Shown piece after piece: positions 31,855 to 43,149 of a stretch of DNA of 64,000 nucleotides. Under the pieces are notes generated by a model. It did not search any database, was not told the origin of the DNA, and saw only the letters and a program-made list of their open reading frames with translations. How positions within the stretch are numbered: position 1 is the stretch's first letter; every line of letters begins with the position of its first letter. This stretch comes from Tupaia tana (taxonomy: Eukaryota; Chordata; Mammalia; Scandentia; Tupaiidae). The stretch lies in the NCBI GenBank assembly GCA_026018925.1, contig JAKSZU010000008.1, positions 6,314,415 to 6,378,414 on the forward strand, read 5' to 3'. The translations under genes were made by a program, and so were the position numbers.

Positions 31855-32047
31855 CACCGATCCTGAATGCCTCCGGGAGGACAGAGCCGGGCTCCTTTGA
31901 CCCACCCACACCAGATCCCAGCCAGGCCCTAACTGCTAATTCTGCACCAGATTTTACAGAGTGTCCCTCAGCCCTCTGAGCAGTGGGGTCTATAGCAGGT
32001 GGGTCCTGGGAAGGTGCTGCTATGGTTCTGCTCTTCAAGAGGTTCCT
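31854..32047. other. Unique DNA between two SINEs
   Basis: No repeat or gene recognised. A 187-codon minus-strand frame (31547-32110) covers it but consists mainly of SINE and poly-A complement. Confidence 0.6.
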
Positions 32048-32290
32048 GGGGCCAGCAGGTGGCATAGAGGTTGAGGTGCTGGGTCCCCCATGACCGGCAG
32101 CCCTGTTCAAGTCCTGGATCTAGCTGCCACAAAACTGTTCCAGCTGTATGTGCATACATGCCCAAATCCCAAAGGAGAATGGAGGAGAAGGGGTTTCGCT
32201 GTGGCCATACTCCCTGGGGGTGATTTCTCACTCTCTCTGTCTCTCTTCGGTCTCTCTCCAGCGGGCACGAATGTCCTATGGCACACAAAA
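32048..32290 (+). mobile_element. tSINE-O
   Basis: GGGGCCAGCAGGTGGCATAG head, GTTCAAGTCCTGG B box, CATGCCCAAATCCCAAAGGA, CTCCCTGGGGGTGATTTCTC, GTCCTATGGCACACAAAAGC tail. Confidence 0.83.
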
Positions 32291-32332
32291 GCGGAAGGGA
32301 GGGAGGGAGGGAGAAGGAAGGAAGGAAGCTGT
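32291..32332. repeat. (GGGA)n / (GGAA)n
   Basis: A purine-rich tail expansion after the SINE. Confidence 0.85.
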
Positions 32333-32977
32333 GTGAGCCTGAGCTGGGGGACCAGGCCTTCCGAAAACTGGATCTCACCGTCAGGCCCTCACAGCCACCA
32401 AGTCAGACCTCAGGAACGTGGAAGCCACGTGCTGCTTACATCTATGGTTGGCGCTGTCTTTCATGTTGAAAGCGGCAGGGTTATCTGGAACTTGGATTTA
32501 GAAGCGATCGAGCTGACACCTCTCTTGGCTGGTTCGGAGAGCTCCTCCAGCCCCTGGAAGCGCCCACCTGGACAGAGCTCCTGGACCTCGGAGTTCGCCT
32601 GGCCTGAGCTCGGGAAGATGCCCCGTCTCCAAAGATGAAAACATGTGAATGCTCACATGGCGTGGAAACATTTTGAAATGCCTCTCTAGAGAACTCAGCT
32701 GAGATGAAACATCGCAAATGATGACCGAGGCTTATTCATCTAAGGATCCGCATCGGCCCCGTCACCTAGGTACTAGGAGAGGTGTGAGGGAGGGAAGGAC
32801 GAATGGAAGAGCGAGTGGGGTCTACCTGGGTAAAGGCCACGCCCCACACAGCACTTCTGTTTCCATCCTTTGAAGTCCAGGGAGCTGCAGGATTTTGCAA
32901 TGTCTACTACAGCAATTAATATGTAAATTGTCCTTTTATGTAATAAAAAACATATATCAGGAGAGATTTATAACAAC
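32333..32977. other. Unique DNA, no gene seen
   Basis: No repeat recognised. Confidence 0.5.
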
Positions 32978-33210
32978 TTTTTTTCTTTTTTAAGATTTTG
33001 CCGCAGGGCACATGCCCTCACTGGAGACGGAGAGAAAGCAGGAAACCACCACATGGGGCGTGTGGCCTGGTCATGATGCAATCTTTTCTCCTCCGTCCCT
33101 CCCTCCTTCTGGAATTTTGCACACATGAGCACATGCCCTGCATGTCCTCAAACCTCGCAATCAGCAATGCGGGATCCAGCTGTCTTCACCACCACGCCAC
33201 CAGCCAGCCC
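32978..33210 (-). mobile_element. tSINE-O, antisense
   Basis: TTAAGATTTTGCCGCAGGGC to CGCCACCAGCCAGCCC. The middle keeps GCAATCTTTTCTCCTCCGTC. The B-box complement is weak. Confidence 0.7.
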
Positions 33211-33743
33211 TATAAAAACTTTTCTGAAGTGAACATACTAAATAAACACCTACCTGAAACCATCATAAAAAATTAAACAATGTCCAAATATCTTACTACG
33301 GAGTGATGTGAACGCCCAGTGTCAGTGGAGTCACTTTATTTGCTAATAATAAGACTTTCCTGCTGGCAGTATTCACTTCTTTTGGAGGACCCAACTTTTA
33401 GTTTTTTTAAATGCATGATGATTTGTATCACTAGAGGGAGACACAGTTTGCCAAAACCTACCATCAGGCAGTACTGAAAACTTGCCAGTTCTTCATAGAG
33501 CAATCCGAAGTCGAGTTACTACAGATTTCCCCATGTATTTTATATCATTTTGTGCAATGAACACATTTATATCTAGAATTATTGAACCGGTAGGTTATAT
33601 TATATTTTTCTTTCTCAAAAACTTTTGACATTGACTAGACAGATAGAAATTGTCAAATTGTAGTAAAACAGGAAAATCCAAATATGATGACATTGAGATA
33701 CCAGGTTTTTTCAGTTCTTTCAGCACAATAAAAATCAGTATAT
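33211..33743. other. Unique AT-rich DNA
   Basis: No repeat or gene recognised. Confidence 0.5.
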
Positions 33744-33910
33744 GGGGACCAACAGGTGGCCTGGTGGTTAAGGCACTGGACACTCCCACATGGCCAACCA
33801 CAGTTCGTGTCCCGGACCTGGTGGCTTGCTTTCTCACTTTCTCTCTCTCTCTTTGTCTCTCTCTGATCAAATTAGAAATAAGTGAATAAAGTTAAGTAAA
33901 TAATTTTTTA
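33744..33910 (+). mobile_element. tSINE-S with clean flanks
   Basis: GGGGACCAACAGGTGGCCTG head, GTTCGTGTCCCGG B box, CCTGGTGGCTTGCTTTCTCA (direct jump from head to pyrimidine tract), CTCTCTGATCAAATTAGAAA tail. Target duplication AAAATCAGTATAT on both sides proves the short form is itself a retrotransposed unit. Confidence 0.88.
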
Positions 33911-34007
33911 AAATCAGTATATGAAGAGTGTACCTATCGCACAGCTTTGAGATCTTAGTATCGAACGTGTGTATAGCACACGTGTGTATGCTATAGTACG
34001 TGTGACC

Positions 34008-34225
34008 GTTAAGTGGCTCCGCAGCAAGGCGCCTCGCTCTGTAAGGCAGACCCACGGGGGGAGGTGGCTCACTAAGGTCCAGACACTCCCCTGATGACAG
34101 GCCAGAGCACACCCACAAGGCCAGCTGGAGCTGGGCGCAGGTGGGGCAAGATGCTGCCGAGGGCTATGGCTCCCTTTGTCTCTTATCTCTGTCTCAATTG
34201 TTCAAAGAATAAATAACTTCTTTTT
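34008..34225 (+). mobile_element. SINE-2 type element, tentative
   Basis: CCGTTAAGTGGCTCCGCAGC, GGCAAGATGCTGCCGAGGGC, CCCTTTGTCTCTTATCTCTG and GAATAAATAACTTC suggest a decayed SINE. No clear B box. Confidence 0.35.
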
Positions 34226-35345
34226 TCAAAGTCAGATTTCCAGTTTTTAATTAAACAATAAATAACATGCCTTTTTTTTTCAGGAGAGGGGGTCAAATAA
34301 GCCTTTTAATCTGTAGTGAATGTGTTTGAGTTTAACCACAGTTCTGTAAAAATAAATAAAATGTGATTGTGTTTTTAGATGTTGAGGTTTCTTATTCTGC
34401 CTTTTTCTTCACATACTTTACATATTTACATTGCTCACCCATCTTCTCAGGACAACTGAATTTTTAATGCCTAGTCTAGAAGTTTAGATTCAGAGCCACT
34501 CAAGGTAAACAGGTCAGCCTATGAAAGGCAAAGCACTATGAGGAAGTGGGGAGGGTTGGGAGCCCTTAGCCCACCGTGAACGCTGTTGTCTTACTCAGCG
34601 GAACAGTCCATTAACGCTCCTCTGACAGGACTCGCTGCCTGGGGTTCCACCCCCGACTCCTGCCCCTGAGTCCCCACCATTTGTGTATCTCTCACTTCCC
34701 GAGATTTCTACTGTACTCTTTCCTCAGATCTTTCTTTACTGCCCTGTCTGTATTTTGTGAAAACACCCATGCGTCAAGTCAGGACGGGGATACGTTTTGA
34801 GGAATGCATCGTCAGGGGCGTGTGCGAACACGCCACGGTGCACCTGCTCACTCCCGGATGGCGGCGGCCCCTGCGCACCTGGGCCATGAGCTCAGCCTGG
34901 GCTCACAGCCTGCACACCGGCGTGGCCCCTTCCCGCCCGAATACTGGAGGCAGCTGGATTGTGGCATGAGCACCTGTGGACCTAAACAGACAAGGTCCAG
35001 CCAAATGACCTTATACCAGATAAAAAACGGCACCCTCTTAGGGCACTCACCGCGAATGGGGGCTGCAGGACAGGAAGTTGCCCTGGGTGGGGCCGAGAGT
35101 GAGGGGCCAGCGCATGTGAAGGTTCAGGACTCTGCACCGGGTAGACTCTACACACTGCACGCCGAGGTACACAGGTCTATAAAAATACTTTTTCTTTTTC
35201 TTCCTGCAATAATAAATTATCCTTAGCTTACCACAATTTTTGTGCCTTATAAATATTTTTATTTCTTAACTTTTGATTCTTTTGTAATAACCCTTAGCTT
35301 GAAACACATGACACAGCTGCTATAAAAATATTCTGTTTATATTTT
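34226..35345. other. Unique DNA, no gene seen
   Basis: No repeat recognised. A 140-codon frame at 34804-35226 and an overlapping shorter one are unrecognised and share a CpG-containing patch at 34800-34930. Confidence 0.5.
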
Positions 35346-35360
35346 TATTCTATAAGTACT

Positions 35361-35617
35361 TTTTTTTTTTTTGAGAGGTTTCTGCTACAGGGCACATGCG
35401 CTCGCCAGAAAGACAGAGACAGAGAGATAGCAAGCGAGAAATCATCCCCCCGGGTGGATGGCCACGCCACAGTCCCTTCTCCTCCATTCTCCTCTCAGGA
35501 TCTTGGCCACGCATGCACATGTGCATGGTGTGAGTTTAAGCCACTGGGTCCAGGACTCAAACTGCGGTCGACTACATGGGAATCCAGTGACACAGCCATT
35601 ACGCTAACTGCTGGTCC
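35361..35617 (-). mobile_element. tSINE-L, antisense
   Basis: GAGAGGTTTCTGCTACAGGG to GCTAACTGCTGGTCC. Target duplication TCTATAAGTACTTTT / TCTAAAAGTACTTTT. Confidence 0.92.
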
Positions 35618-35689
35618 CTCTAAAAGTACTTTTTAAATTTATCATTACTTTTTTTTTTTTACCTTCTTTTGTTTAAAACTAAGGCACAG

Positions 35690-35949
35690 GGAGCCCGAAG
35701 GTGGCTTAGTGGTTAAAGTGCTAGACTTCCATAAGGTCAGCTGTAGTTCGAGTTCCGTACCCGGTGGCTTCAAAATCACACCGGGCCTGCAGGCATGCAT
35801 GCTCAATATCCCAAGAGGAAATGGAGGGAAAGGTACTGCAGCATGGCCGTCCCTCTCTGGGAGTGCTCCTTCACTTGCCCTCTCTCTGCCTCTCTCTCTT
35901 TCTGGCAAGCCCTCACGCTCTATAACAAAAACACAAACAACACAAAAAG
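35690..35949 (+). mobile_element. tSINE-O with 15-bp target duplication
   Basis: GAGCCCGAAGGTGGCTTAGT head, GTTCGAGTTCCG B box, GCATGCATGCTCAATATCCC middle, CTCTATAACAAAAACACAAA tail. AAAACTAAGGCACAG flanks it at 35675-35689 and 35950-35964 without mismatch. Confidence 0.9.
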
Positions 35950-36172
35950 AAAACTAAGGCACAGCACACACGTTAGCCTAGGCCGGCACCAGGTCAGGAT
36001 CATCAATGTCCCGTTCCTCCACGTCCACATCTCGTCACATGAACTCACATGCGAGAAAATGATGCGCTCTAGAGATGCAGGAAGCACGAGACGTGTGAGG
36101 CCACTGCTGACGCGGGCGGATGTCCTACAGCACCTGTCACTAACCAGCCCCGCTGGTTAAAAGCAGAGCACA

Positions 36173-36437
36173 GGGGACCAGCTGTTAGCATAATGGCTAT
36201 GTCGCTGGACTCCCATGTAGTCGACCGCGGTTCAAGTCCTGGACCTGGTGGCTTAGACTCACGCTGGGTGCGTGTGCGTGCGTGCCCAAGATCCCGAGAG
36301 AAGAATGGAGGAGAAGGGATTGCAGCGTGACCATCCCCCCTGGGGGGTGATTTCTCGCTTTCTGTCTCTCTGTCTCTCTCTGTCTTTCTGGCAAGCGCAC
36401 ACCTCCTATAGCAAAAAACCTCTCCAAAAAAAAAAAT
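36173..36437 (+). mobile_element. tSINE-L, full length
   Basis: GGGGACCAGCTGTTAGCATA head, GGTTCAAGTCCTGG B box, C6-T-G6, CTCCTATAGCAAAAAACCTC tail. Target duplication AGCAGAGCACAG both sides. Confidence 0.93.
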
Positions 36438-36754
36438 AGCAGAGCACAGCAAACACGTCGGCAGGATCTCAGCTCGCTCTCACCGTCTGGGGTCTTGCCC
36501 CGCACGGCAACGCGGTGGTGCCTGCCTTCACACGCCACAGTGCAGTGGGGGTGCACCGGCAGCGCCACAGACACGAGGGGTATGTGCTTCCGCACGTGAG
36601 CACGCCGTCATGACTGCCAGGACATCACCAGCAACGGAGAAGCTTCAGCCCCATTGTGGGCTTGGGGAACACCGTCATTGGTGCCCTTATTGTTATGCGA
36701 CGCATGACAGAGTAATGTCGATTCCCTGATGTCCATTTTAAAATAATATCGATT
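36438..36754. other. Unique DNA, no gene seen
   Basis: No repeat or gene recognised. CpG-containing at 36480-36600. Confidence 0.5.
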
Positions 36755-37032
36755 GGGGAACCAGCAGTTAGCATAATGGCTGTGTCGCTGGACTCCCACG
36801 TAGTCGACCGCGGTTCACGTCTCGGACCCGGTGGCTTACAACTCACGCCGGGCGCGTGTGCATGCGTGCCCAAGATCTCGAGAGGAGAATGGAGGAGAAG
36901 GGATTGCGGCGTGACCATCCCCCCTGGGGGGTGATTTCTCACTTTCTGTCTCTCTGTCTCTCTCTGTCTGTCTGGCGAGCGCATGCGCCCTATAGCGAAA
37001 AACCTCTCCAAAAAAAAAAAAAAAAAAAAAAA
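36755..37032 (+). mobile_element. tSINE-L, full length
   Basis: GGGGAACCAGCAGTTAGCAT head, GGTTCACGTCTCGG B box, C6-T-G6, CCCTATAGCGAAAAACCTCT tail. Short target duplication ATCGATTGG / ATCAATTGG. Confidence 0.92.
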
Positions 37033-37604
37033 TCAATTGGACACTTAGTATGCCTAGTCTAAAAATGTCCTTTCCTTTCACATATGGCATGTCAGTTGCT
37101 TCTTCTCCCTCGTACAATTCAATGATCTTCCAAAAAGAGCCTTCTACCCCTCCATGCCTCCTCTTCCAAACCCCCCAAATCATGACAGACATCTAACATG
37201 CCTGCTGCTAGGGACACTCACCTCTTCCCAGGCCACCTATTCCCAGGGAAATCCCATCAAGGAATACTAGAGCATGAGAAGAGGCTGCATGACAAGTCCA
37301 CCCAAAGCCATGGGATTCTCCAGAATAAATGTCATGAACACTTTTGGGATCCTGCAGGAAGGAATTCATGATGCAGAGCCCTGCCACCCGGAGGTCAGCC
37401 CCGAGGCAGTCACTGGAACACTTGAAGATGAGCCTGGCAAAGGGGGTGAGAGCACAGGTGCCTTGTGACAAGTCCGGTACCGGAAGCAGCCCGGGTGTAG
37501 CAAGTGTGTGCAGTGTTGTCGCTGTCACACAGAGCACAGCCCCTGGATATTCCCAACACCTGGCCGAAGGTGACAGGACCACCCAAAGGTCAAAACGGGA
37601 GGCT
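37033..37604. other. Unique DNA, no gene seen
   Basis: No repeat recognised. Frames of 94-124 codons on opposite strands overlap without a known family. Confidence 0.5.
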
Positions 37605-37862
37605 AGGCTGCCTGCACTAAGTGGCTAAAGGCCACACAGTGGGAGCCAGATCCCACATGGCCAACCACAGTTCGAATCTCGGCCCTGGTTGCAGAAAACA
37701 CCCTGGGTGCACGTGTGTGCAAGCTTAAATTCTGACAGGAAGGGAAAAAGGAAGAGAAGGGGTCACATGATGACCATGCCCCAGTGGGGGTGCTTTCTCC
37801 CTTTCTCTCTCTAGCAAGCACATGTGCCCTGTGGCAATTTAAAAAAGAAGAAAAAGAGAAAG
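37605..37862 (+). mobile_element. tSINE-O, TGGCAATT-tail form
   Basis: CACAGTGGGAGCCAGATCCC head, GTTCGAATCTCGG B box, CACGTGTGTGCAAGCTTAAA, GGTCACATGATGACCATGCC, CATGTGCCCTGTGGCAATTT tail. Confidence 0.75.
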
Positions 37863-39195
37863 AGGGGGGAAAATGAGACAGAAACAAAGACTGCTAATTT
37901 TCCCAAGCACTGTCACGAGAAAGTCAAAGCTGAGAAATGTTATTTGTTCAAGGATAAAGGCGTTATATATGTCACTTTCGGTCCACATTAGCTTATGATT
38001 ACCCTGCATAGAAGGAAGACCGTGGCCTGGTCAAGGCGGCTGAACCCCAAGTTGCCTGCTGCGTGCTGCACACGTGACAGACACCATGGGTCCACAGGCC
38101 TGCCCGACGTCCCCAAAGCAGGGCGAGGCAGAGGAGAAACGACTGCTGCATGACCGCTCCCACGGGGCAGAATAAGCTTCTCGCTTTCTCACAGCAACAG
38201 GAAGGAGAGCAGAAAGCCCACTCTGAGAAATGGTGCGGGCTGGGTCCCAGCTACGGCCCGTGGAGATGCCTCCACGGGGTTCCTGCACTGACCTCCACTC
38301 CGCAGAGATGTTTCATAAGGTTTCATAAGGAAAATGAAATAGATCGATAAATTTAAAAAATTATCAATGCTATGTCAAAAAAATGCAAGGGAGAAGAACA
38401 TTTTTACCTGAGTATAAAGATTTCAATTTACAAAACCATGGTAGCACTATACTAAAATTATTCGTTTGAAGGTGACGGTATACTTTAGTCAAGGCAAAAG
38501 AAGAGGGGATGGATGTTCAGGTCTGTCATACGTCTATTTTTCATTATCCTCAGCCTCTTGGCTGAGATCTAGTATAATACAACCACTTTAGAACAGTTCC
38601 TTGTCTTCCCTGGGAAGTGTTCCAAATGAGATGTCAGAGGACAGCTGTTTTACTCCAGATGTTTTTGGCGGTCGCCAACACACATTGAGACTGCGAGTCA
38701 AGGTACAGACAGGGATTTTTAAAACATCAAATCGCTTTTTTATGATGCATTTAAATTAATTTCTTTTAGCATTTAGAATTGAAGGAAGAACAGATGGTAA
38801 AAACTTAGTTTAAAGTGAGAGCTATTAAAATAATCTTATTGGAAAGAGAGTTATCCATACAGGAATTCATGAGCTATTAGGATTTAAGCAAATTTTTTAA
38901 ATGGCCCGTAGAGTAGGAGAATCCCTATCGTTACGATTATATTCAAACATTAAACTGATGGGTAATAAGTACGTTCAGGACTTCTGTATTATGTTAGAAT
39001 ACTAACATGGTAAAGTGCCACTACAATAGTAGCCAGAAAAATAGATATAACTACATATTATAATCTTCAAAAATATACTCAAATTATGTAATTGTTCACT
39101 TTAGATCTTCAATTACTAGTCATTTTTATGTAGCTTGTCTATACCTTCTACTCCTGCATGGAAAAGTAATACATGTATTTTATTTATTTTTCTTT
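37863..39195. other. Repeat-poor unique DNA
   Basis: Mostly AT-rich. 38000-38200 may hold a very decayed SINE (ATGACCGCTCCCACGGGGCA). 38548-38582 resembles the 5' end of U2 snRNA (CCTCTTGGCTGAGATC), but the match stops there. No gene. Confidence 0.45.
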
Positions 39196-39349
39196 TTAAA
39201 AAATTTTATTTTTTGTTGTTATTTTTTAATTTGATGAGAGAGAGAGAAGAAGAGAAAATGAGAAAACAAGCCATCAGGTCCAGGATTTGAACTTTGGTCT
39301 GCCATGTGGGAGTTCAATGCATTAACCACCACGTTATCTGCCGATCCCC
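39196..39349 (-). mobile_element. tSINE-S, antisense
   Basis: GAGAAAACAAGCCATCAGGT joins the pyrimidine-tract complement directly to the head. TTAACCACCACGTTATCTGC and CGATCCCC end it. Decayed. Confidence 0.7.
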
Positions 39350-40600
39350 ATACATGTATTTTAAATGTAATAATGTTATTTATGGATTATAGGTTTTCAA
39401 CTACCTAGTTCCTTTCTTTACACTGCATTTTTTAACAGAAGATAGTAACCAGTTCACACAGTTTCCATTGATAAAGTGATTTCTACTTCCAAGTAGAGCT
39501 GAACGATTCCTTGGAAACCCATACAAAATTATCTTTGTGTGCACGTACATAATTTAACATACGTACATTTACATGTTACTTTAATTTGCACACACACGTG
39601 CATGCATGCGTGCACACACTGCATTGTAAAGTGTCCTGCTGAATGACATAAACCCTGCAGCTGTCGAGCATCAAATGCTGACTCAGTAATTTTGGGCTAA
39701 AAGATTCTGACAGTAGCTATAATCTTATTGATAACTCCCAGCGAGAAAACGATTGTTAGGGGTGGTAATGGAGCCAGAGTTTGATGAAAGGGGCTGAGGT
39801 TGGCCCAGTAATGATAGCTGAAGCATAAAGTTTAAGCCCCTTTATTGTGTAGCTGACCCCAATTACATCTCAAGACAAATAACACCCTTTACTCAAACAC
39901 CTGGTACCAAATGTGGCCACTTCAAATGTCTCCCCCATGGGAGCCTCTAATCATTCCGGACCATTCGAACAATGGGCATTCATTGCCAGTCTTGCATTTG
40001 ATATGCTGGACCTCTCTGAAGTTGAGTGAATTATTTTTTTAATACTTTGGTTTATTGAGAATGATTTTTCAAAGCACTTCCCTTAACTAAAGCTTTGGGG
40101 AGAAAAGTTAATGACGCCCCAAGCCAAAAGGGAGATTAGGCACATGTAGACAGTCCATGGGAAATGCAACCACCCCTAATGACAGTGTCTCAGCCACATC
40201 AGAATAGAGTGAGGACTGTTTACTTCAGAAACGACGAAATTACTCAAAATGGGAGAAACTGCCACTTGGCACTAACGCAGAGCATCTGAACCCCGCAAGA
40301 TTACTTCCAACTCAAGTGCAGAAAACACTGTGGATTCCGGGTTTCCGGAAGGCCAGACCCGGGTCGCATGTCTCAGTTAGGATCTGTTCCGAAAGTAACA
40401 AAGATCCGGGACCTGCTCTGGGCTGGCTGGCAGCGGCGGCAGTCAGGTCGCTGTGCGCATTGTTCTCGTCTACGCAGCCGAGCGATATGAGCACTGGTTT
40501 CTAACGCGGGAACACGCATAAGCAGCCCACCACTGCATCTGGCCCACAGGAAGCATCAATCCATATTTTCATTATTAGGATTATGGGTAGGAAAAAAAAA
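39350..40600. other. Repeat-poor DNA, candidate conserved non-coding element
   Basis: No SINE, L1 or other repeat recognised over about 1.2 kb. 39650-40290 is dense in motifs typical of developmental enhancers: TGCTGACTCAGTAATTT (MARE/AP-1-like), CCAGTAATGATAG, CCAATTACATC, CCTTTATTGTG, TCTAATCATTCC. No open frame of note. Function is inferred from composition only. Confidence 0.45.
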
Positions 40601-40943
40601 AAAAAAGGCTCAGATAATGGTTCAGCATGTCCCAAAGGAAGTCAAAGACATTATTCATCTTCAACAAAGTGCTGGGACAAACGGGGAAAACTGCTGTGTC
40701 AATGTCAGAGCCCTAGACACTGAATCACTTATTTACTCGGCAACCCAAAGCCTTCTTTTGGCAGACTCCAGACCAAGCACGTATTTCCGTCCTCCACAGG
40801 CTTACAGTCCGATGAGGAGAGACAAGAGGCAGTGATGACAGCACTTGGAAACGTCTTCTGAGAAGGAGGCCACTGAGGTGTCCCGAGCTGGGAGCACACA
40901 CCCTGGGGCCAGGAGGTGAGAGCTGCTCTCCAACTCCACACTG
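40601..40943. other. Unique DNA left of minisatellite
   Basis: Starts after a 15-base poly-A at 40591. No repeat family or gene recognised. Frames at 40617-40835 (plus) and 40729-40941 (minus) overlap and are unsupported. Confidence 0.45.
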
Positions 40944-41225
40944 CCTATCACGACTGCGAACAGAGGCCCTCCCCCAGCTCTTGGCCTATCACGGTTGTGA
41001 ACAGAGGCCCTCCCCCCAGCTCTTAGCCTATCACGGCTGCGAACAGAGGCCTCCCCCAGCTCTTAGCCTATCACGGTTGTGAACAGAGGCCCTCCCCCAG
41101 CTCTTAGCCTATCACGGCTGCGAACAGAGGTTCTCAGCCAGCTCTTAGCCTATCACAGCTGCGAACAGAGGCTCTCAGCCAGCTCTTAGCCTATCACAGC
41201 TGCGAACAGAGGCCCTCACCTCCAG
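40944..41225. repeat. 41-bp minisatellite, about 6.8 units
   Basis: The unit runs CCTATCACGGYTGYGAACAG then AGGCCCTCCCCCAGCTCTTAG. Units alternate between GGTTGTG and GGCTGCG variants in the first four, and the last units share CTCAGCCAG, so there is higher-order structure. No coding role seen. Confidence 0.93.
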
Positions 41226-41727
41226 CACTTGTTGCCATTCACCTGCTCTGTATTTTCTAGATGGGAGAGGGGCTCACTATGCTGGTCCTCCTCCATCCTC
41301 TCCAGATCTTTTGCTGCCATTAAACACCTACTCTGTTTTTTCTCTTCCTTACAATGTGTTGCTTATTTTGATCCTGCCTTGTCTAACCTGAACTGTCCTT
41401 AAACTAAAACACACAAGTTTTTACATTTCAACCTAACCTCCCCAATACCCATTTTTTAAAACAAGGAGCCATGTCAAATAGAATAGGATAACGAAAGAAA
41501 TCTAGATGGGTTTCTTGGTCTTACATTTCATTCCATTCCATTATAGTGTAAAAAAGACATTGTAATGTAATAAATTAATGTAACTAAATAAATGAAATAC
41601 TGTAATAAAGACATTATAATATAATAAAGACATTGCATTGGGGCAGTGTCAGAAGACCTGGTGCCTTTCAAGGGACTTGCTTCCTGATTGGATAATGCAG
41701 TGGATGTCTTAAAAGCTACAGAAGCTT
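41226..41727. other. AT-rich unique DNA
   Basis: TTCATTCCATTCCATTATAG and repeated AATAAAGACATT-like strings at 41540-41640 suggest a degenerate local repeat. No gene. Confidence 0.45.
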
Positions 41728-42003
41728 GGGACCAGCATATGGCGAATGGTTATGTTGCTGTACTTCCACATAATGAACCGTGGTTGGAATCCCAGGCCTG
41801 GTGGCTTAAAACTCACCCCGGGCATGAGTGTGTGTGCGTGTGTGTGTGTGTGTGCATTTCCAAGATCCATAGGAGAATGGAGGAGGAAGTATTGCGGTGT
41901 GGCTATCCCCCTTGGGGGGTAATTTCTCACTTCCTGTCTCTCTCTGTCTCTCTGGTGAGTGCATCTGCCCTATAGCAAAAATCTCACTAAAAAAAAAAAA
42001 AAT
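41728..42003 (+). mobile_element. tSINE-L with internal (GT)n
   Basis: GGGACCAGCATATGGCGAAT head, GGTTGGAATCCC B box, a TG run at 41828-41854 replacing the GTGCGTGCGTGC segment, CCTTGGGGGGT palindrome remnant, CCCTATAGCAAAAATCTCAC tail. Confidence 0.88.
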
Positions 42004-42850
42004 CATAATAAATAAAGCCACAGACGTTTAAGAGGCTAAAGAACCTCTAGGCCATTCAGAAGAGAAGGGAGAATGAACAGTCAGAGGAGGGCACTGGAAG
42101 AGCACCCAGGGACAAATGGGAATGCTAGGATGACCAGCTTGGCCCAGTTCGCCCAAGACTTTCCCAGTTTCAGCATTGAAACCTGCATTTCATGGAAACC
42201 TTTCTCCACCCCAGAAAAAGCTGGTCACCATAAAACTGCATATATTTACCTGTCTCTTTTCCTGGGACGTTGTTTCCTTCTTCCCATATAGTCACCTGTT
42301 CATTAACTAATTCTCCTTAAGGGCTCCAACATCCCAGGCCTCATAGGGGTGGCGGGGAGGAGTGTTGTGGGCACCAGGGTCTGTCACAGAGAGAGCAGGT
42401 CCCTGTTTTCACACAGCATCATGCCTCAGGGAGACAGAGATAAAGAGATAATTGGCCCCACCGACAACTGGCAGAGCTGAGAGAGAATGGAAACTGAAAA
42501 GAGCTCAGGATCCAGGGAAGAACTTCTGGAAGTGTGTGGGTGGGTGTGGAGCTCAGTCCTGGACTCTAAGGAGCCAGCTTATTGGGCTGCTCCTGGGGCA
42601 AGAGGCTGCAGGCCCAGGGGTGAGGGGAAAGCCTGCAGCCAGACAAACTGGTGCCTTTGCAGGTGGGAGGAAGGCTGTGGGGTAGGGCCGTGGGGGGTGG
42701 TGGAGGGGTTGACCAGCGAGCTCCAGATGTGCCCTGTGTAGTTGGGAAGGGCCTTGGGTTTCTTGCTAATTAACTTAACTACCTTTGGCATTAAGATAAG
42801 TAAATAAATAAAAGTTTTTTTCTCGAGTAAACAGTATTAAGAAAATAGTC
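42004..42850. other. Unique DNA, no gene seen
   Basis: No repeat recognised. The GC-rich patch at 42480-42720 carries 77-84-codon frames without a known family. Confidence 0.5.
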
Positions 42851-42851
42851 T

Positions 42852-43085
42852 TGGGCTGGCCCCATAAGCCAGTTAGGGGAGCAGGTCCCACTTGACCCAT
42901 CACCCCTGGAATCCATTGATAATTTGCGTGTACACTGGGCACGTGTGCACGAGTGCCCAGATCTGACAGGATGGAGAAATGGAGATGGGACTGCAGAGTG
43001 ACCACACCTCGTCACTTCCTCCTCCCTCTCTGTCAGTCTGTTGCTGGTTGGTACATGTGCCCTGCGGCAATTAGAAAAAGAGAGC
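42852..43085 (+). mobile_element. tSINE-O, TGGCAATT-tail form
   Basis: GGGCTGGCCCCATAAGCCAG head, CGTGTGCACGAGTGCCCAGA, GGACTGCAGAGTGACCACAC, CATGTGCCCTGCGGCAATTA tail. Confidence 0.68.
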
Positions 43086-43149
43086 GTGGGGAGAGAGAAA
43101 AAAATGAAAAACAATCTCTTCCCCAGGAGTTTTACATGCTCTTTTTAAT

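Noticed and set aside
31547..32110. 187-codon minus-strand frame
   Set aside because: Runs through two SINEs and encodes a phenylalanine run from the 50-base poly-A complement. Not a gene.
40944..41225. Regular repeats resembling a CRISPR array
   Set aside because: Units are contiguous with no unique spacers, and the sequence is mammalian. It is a minisatellite.
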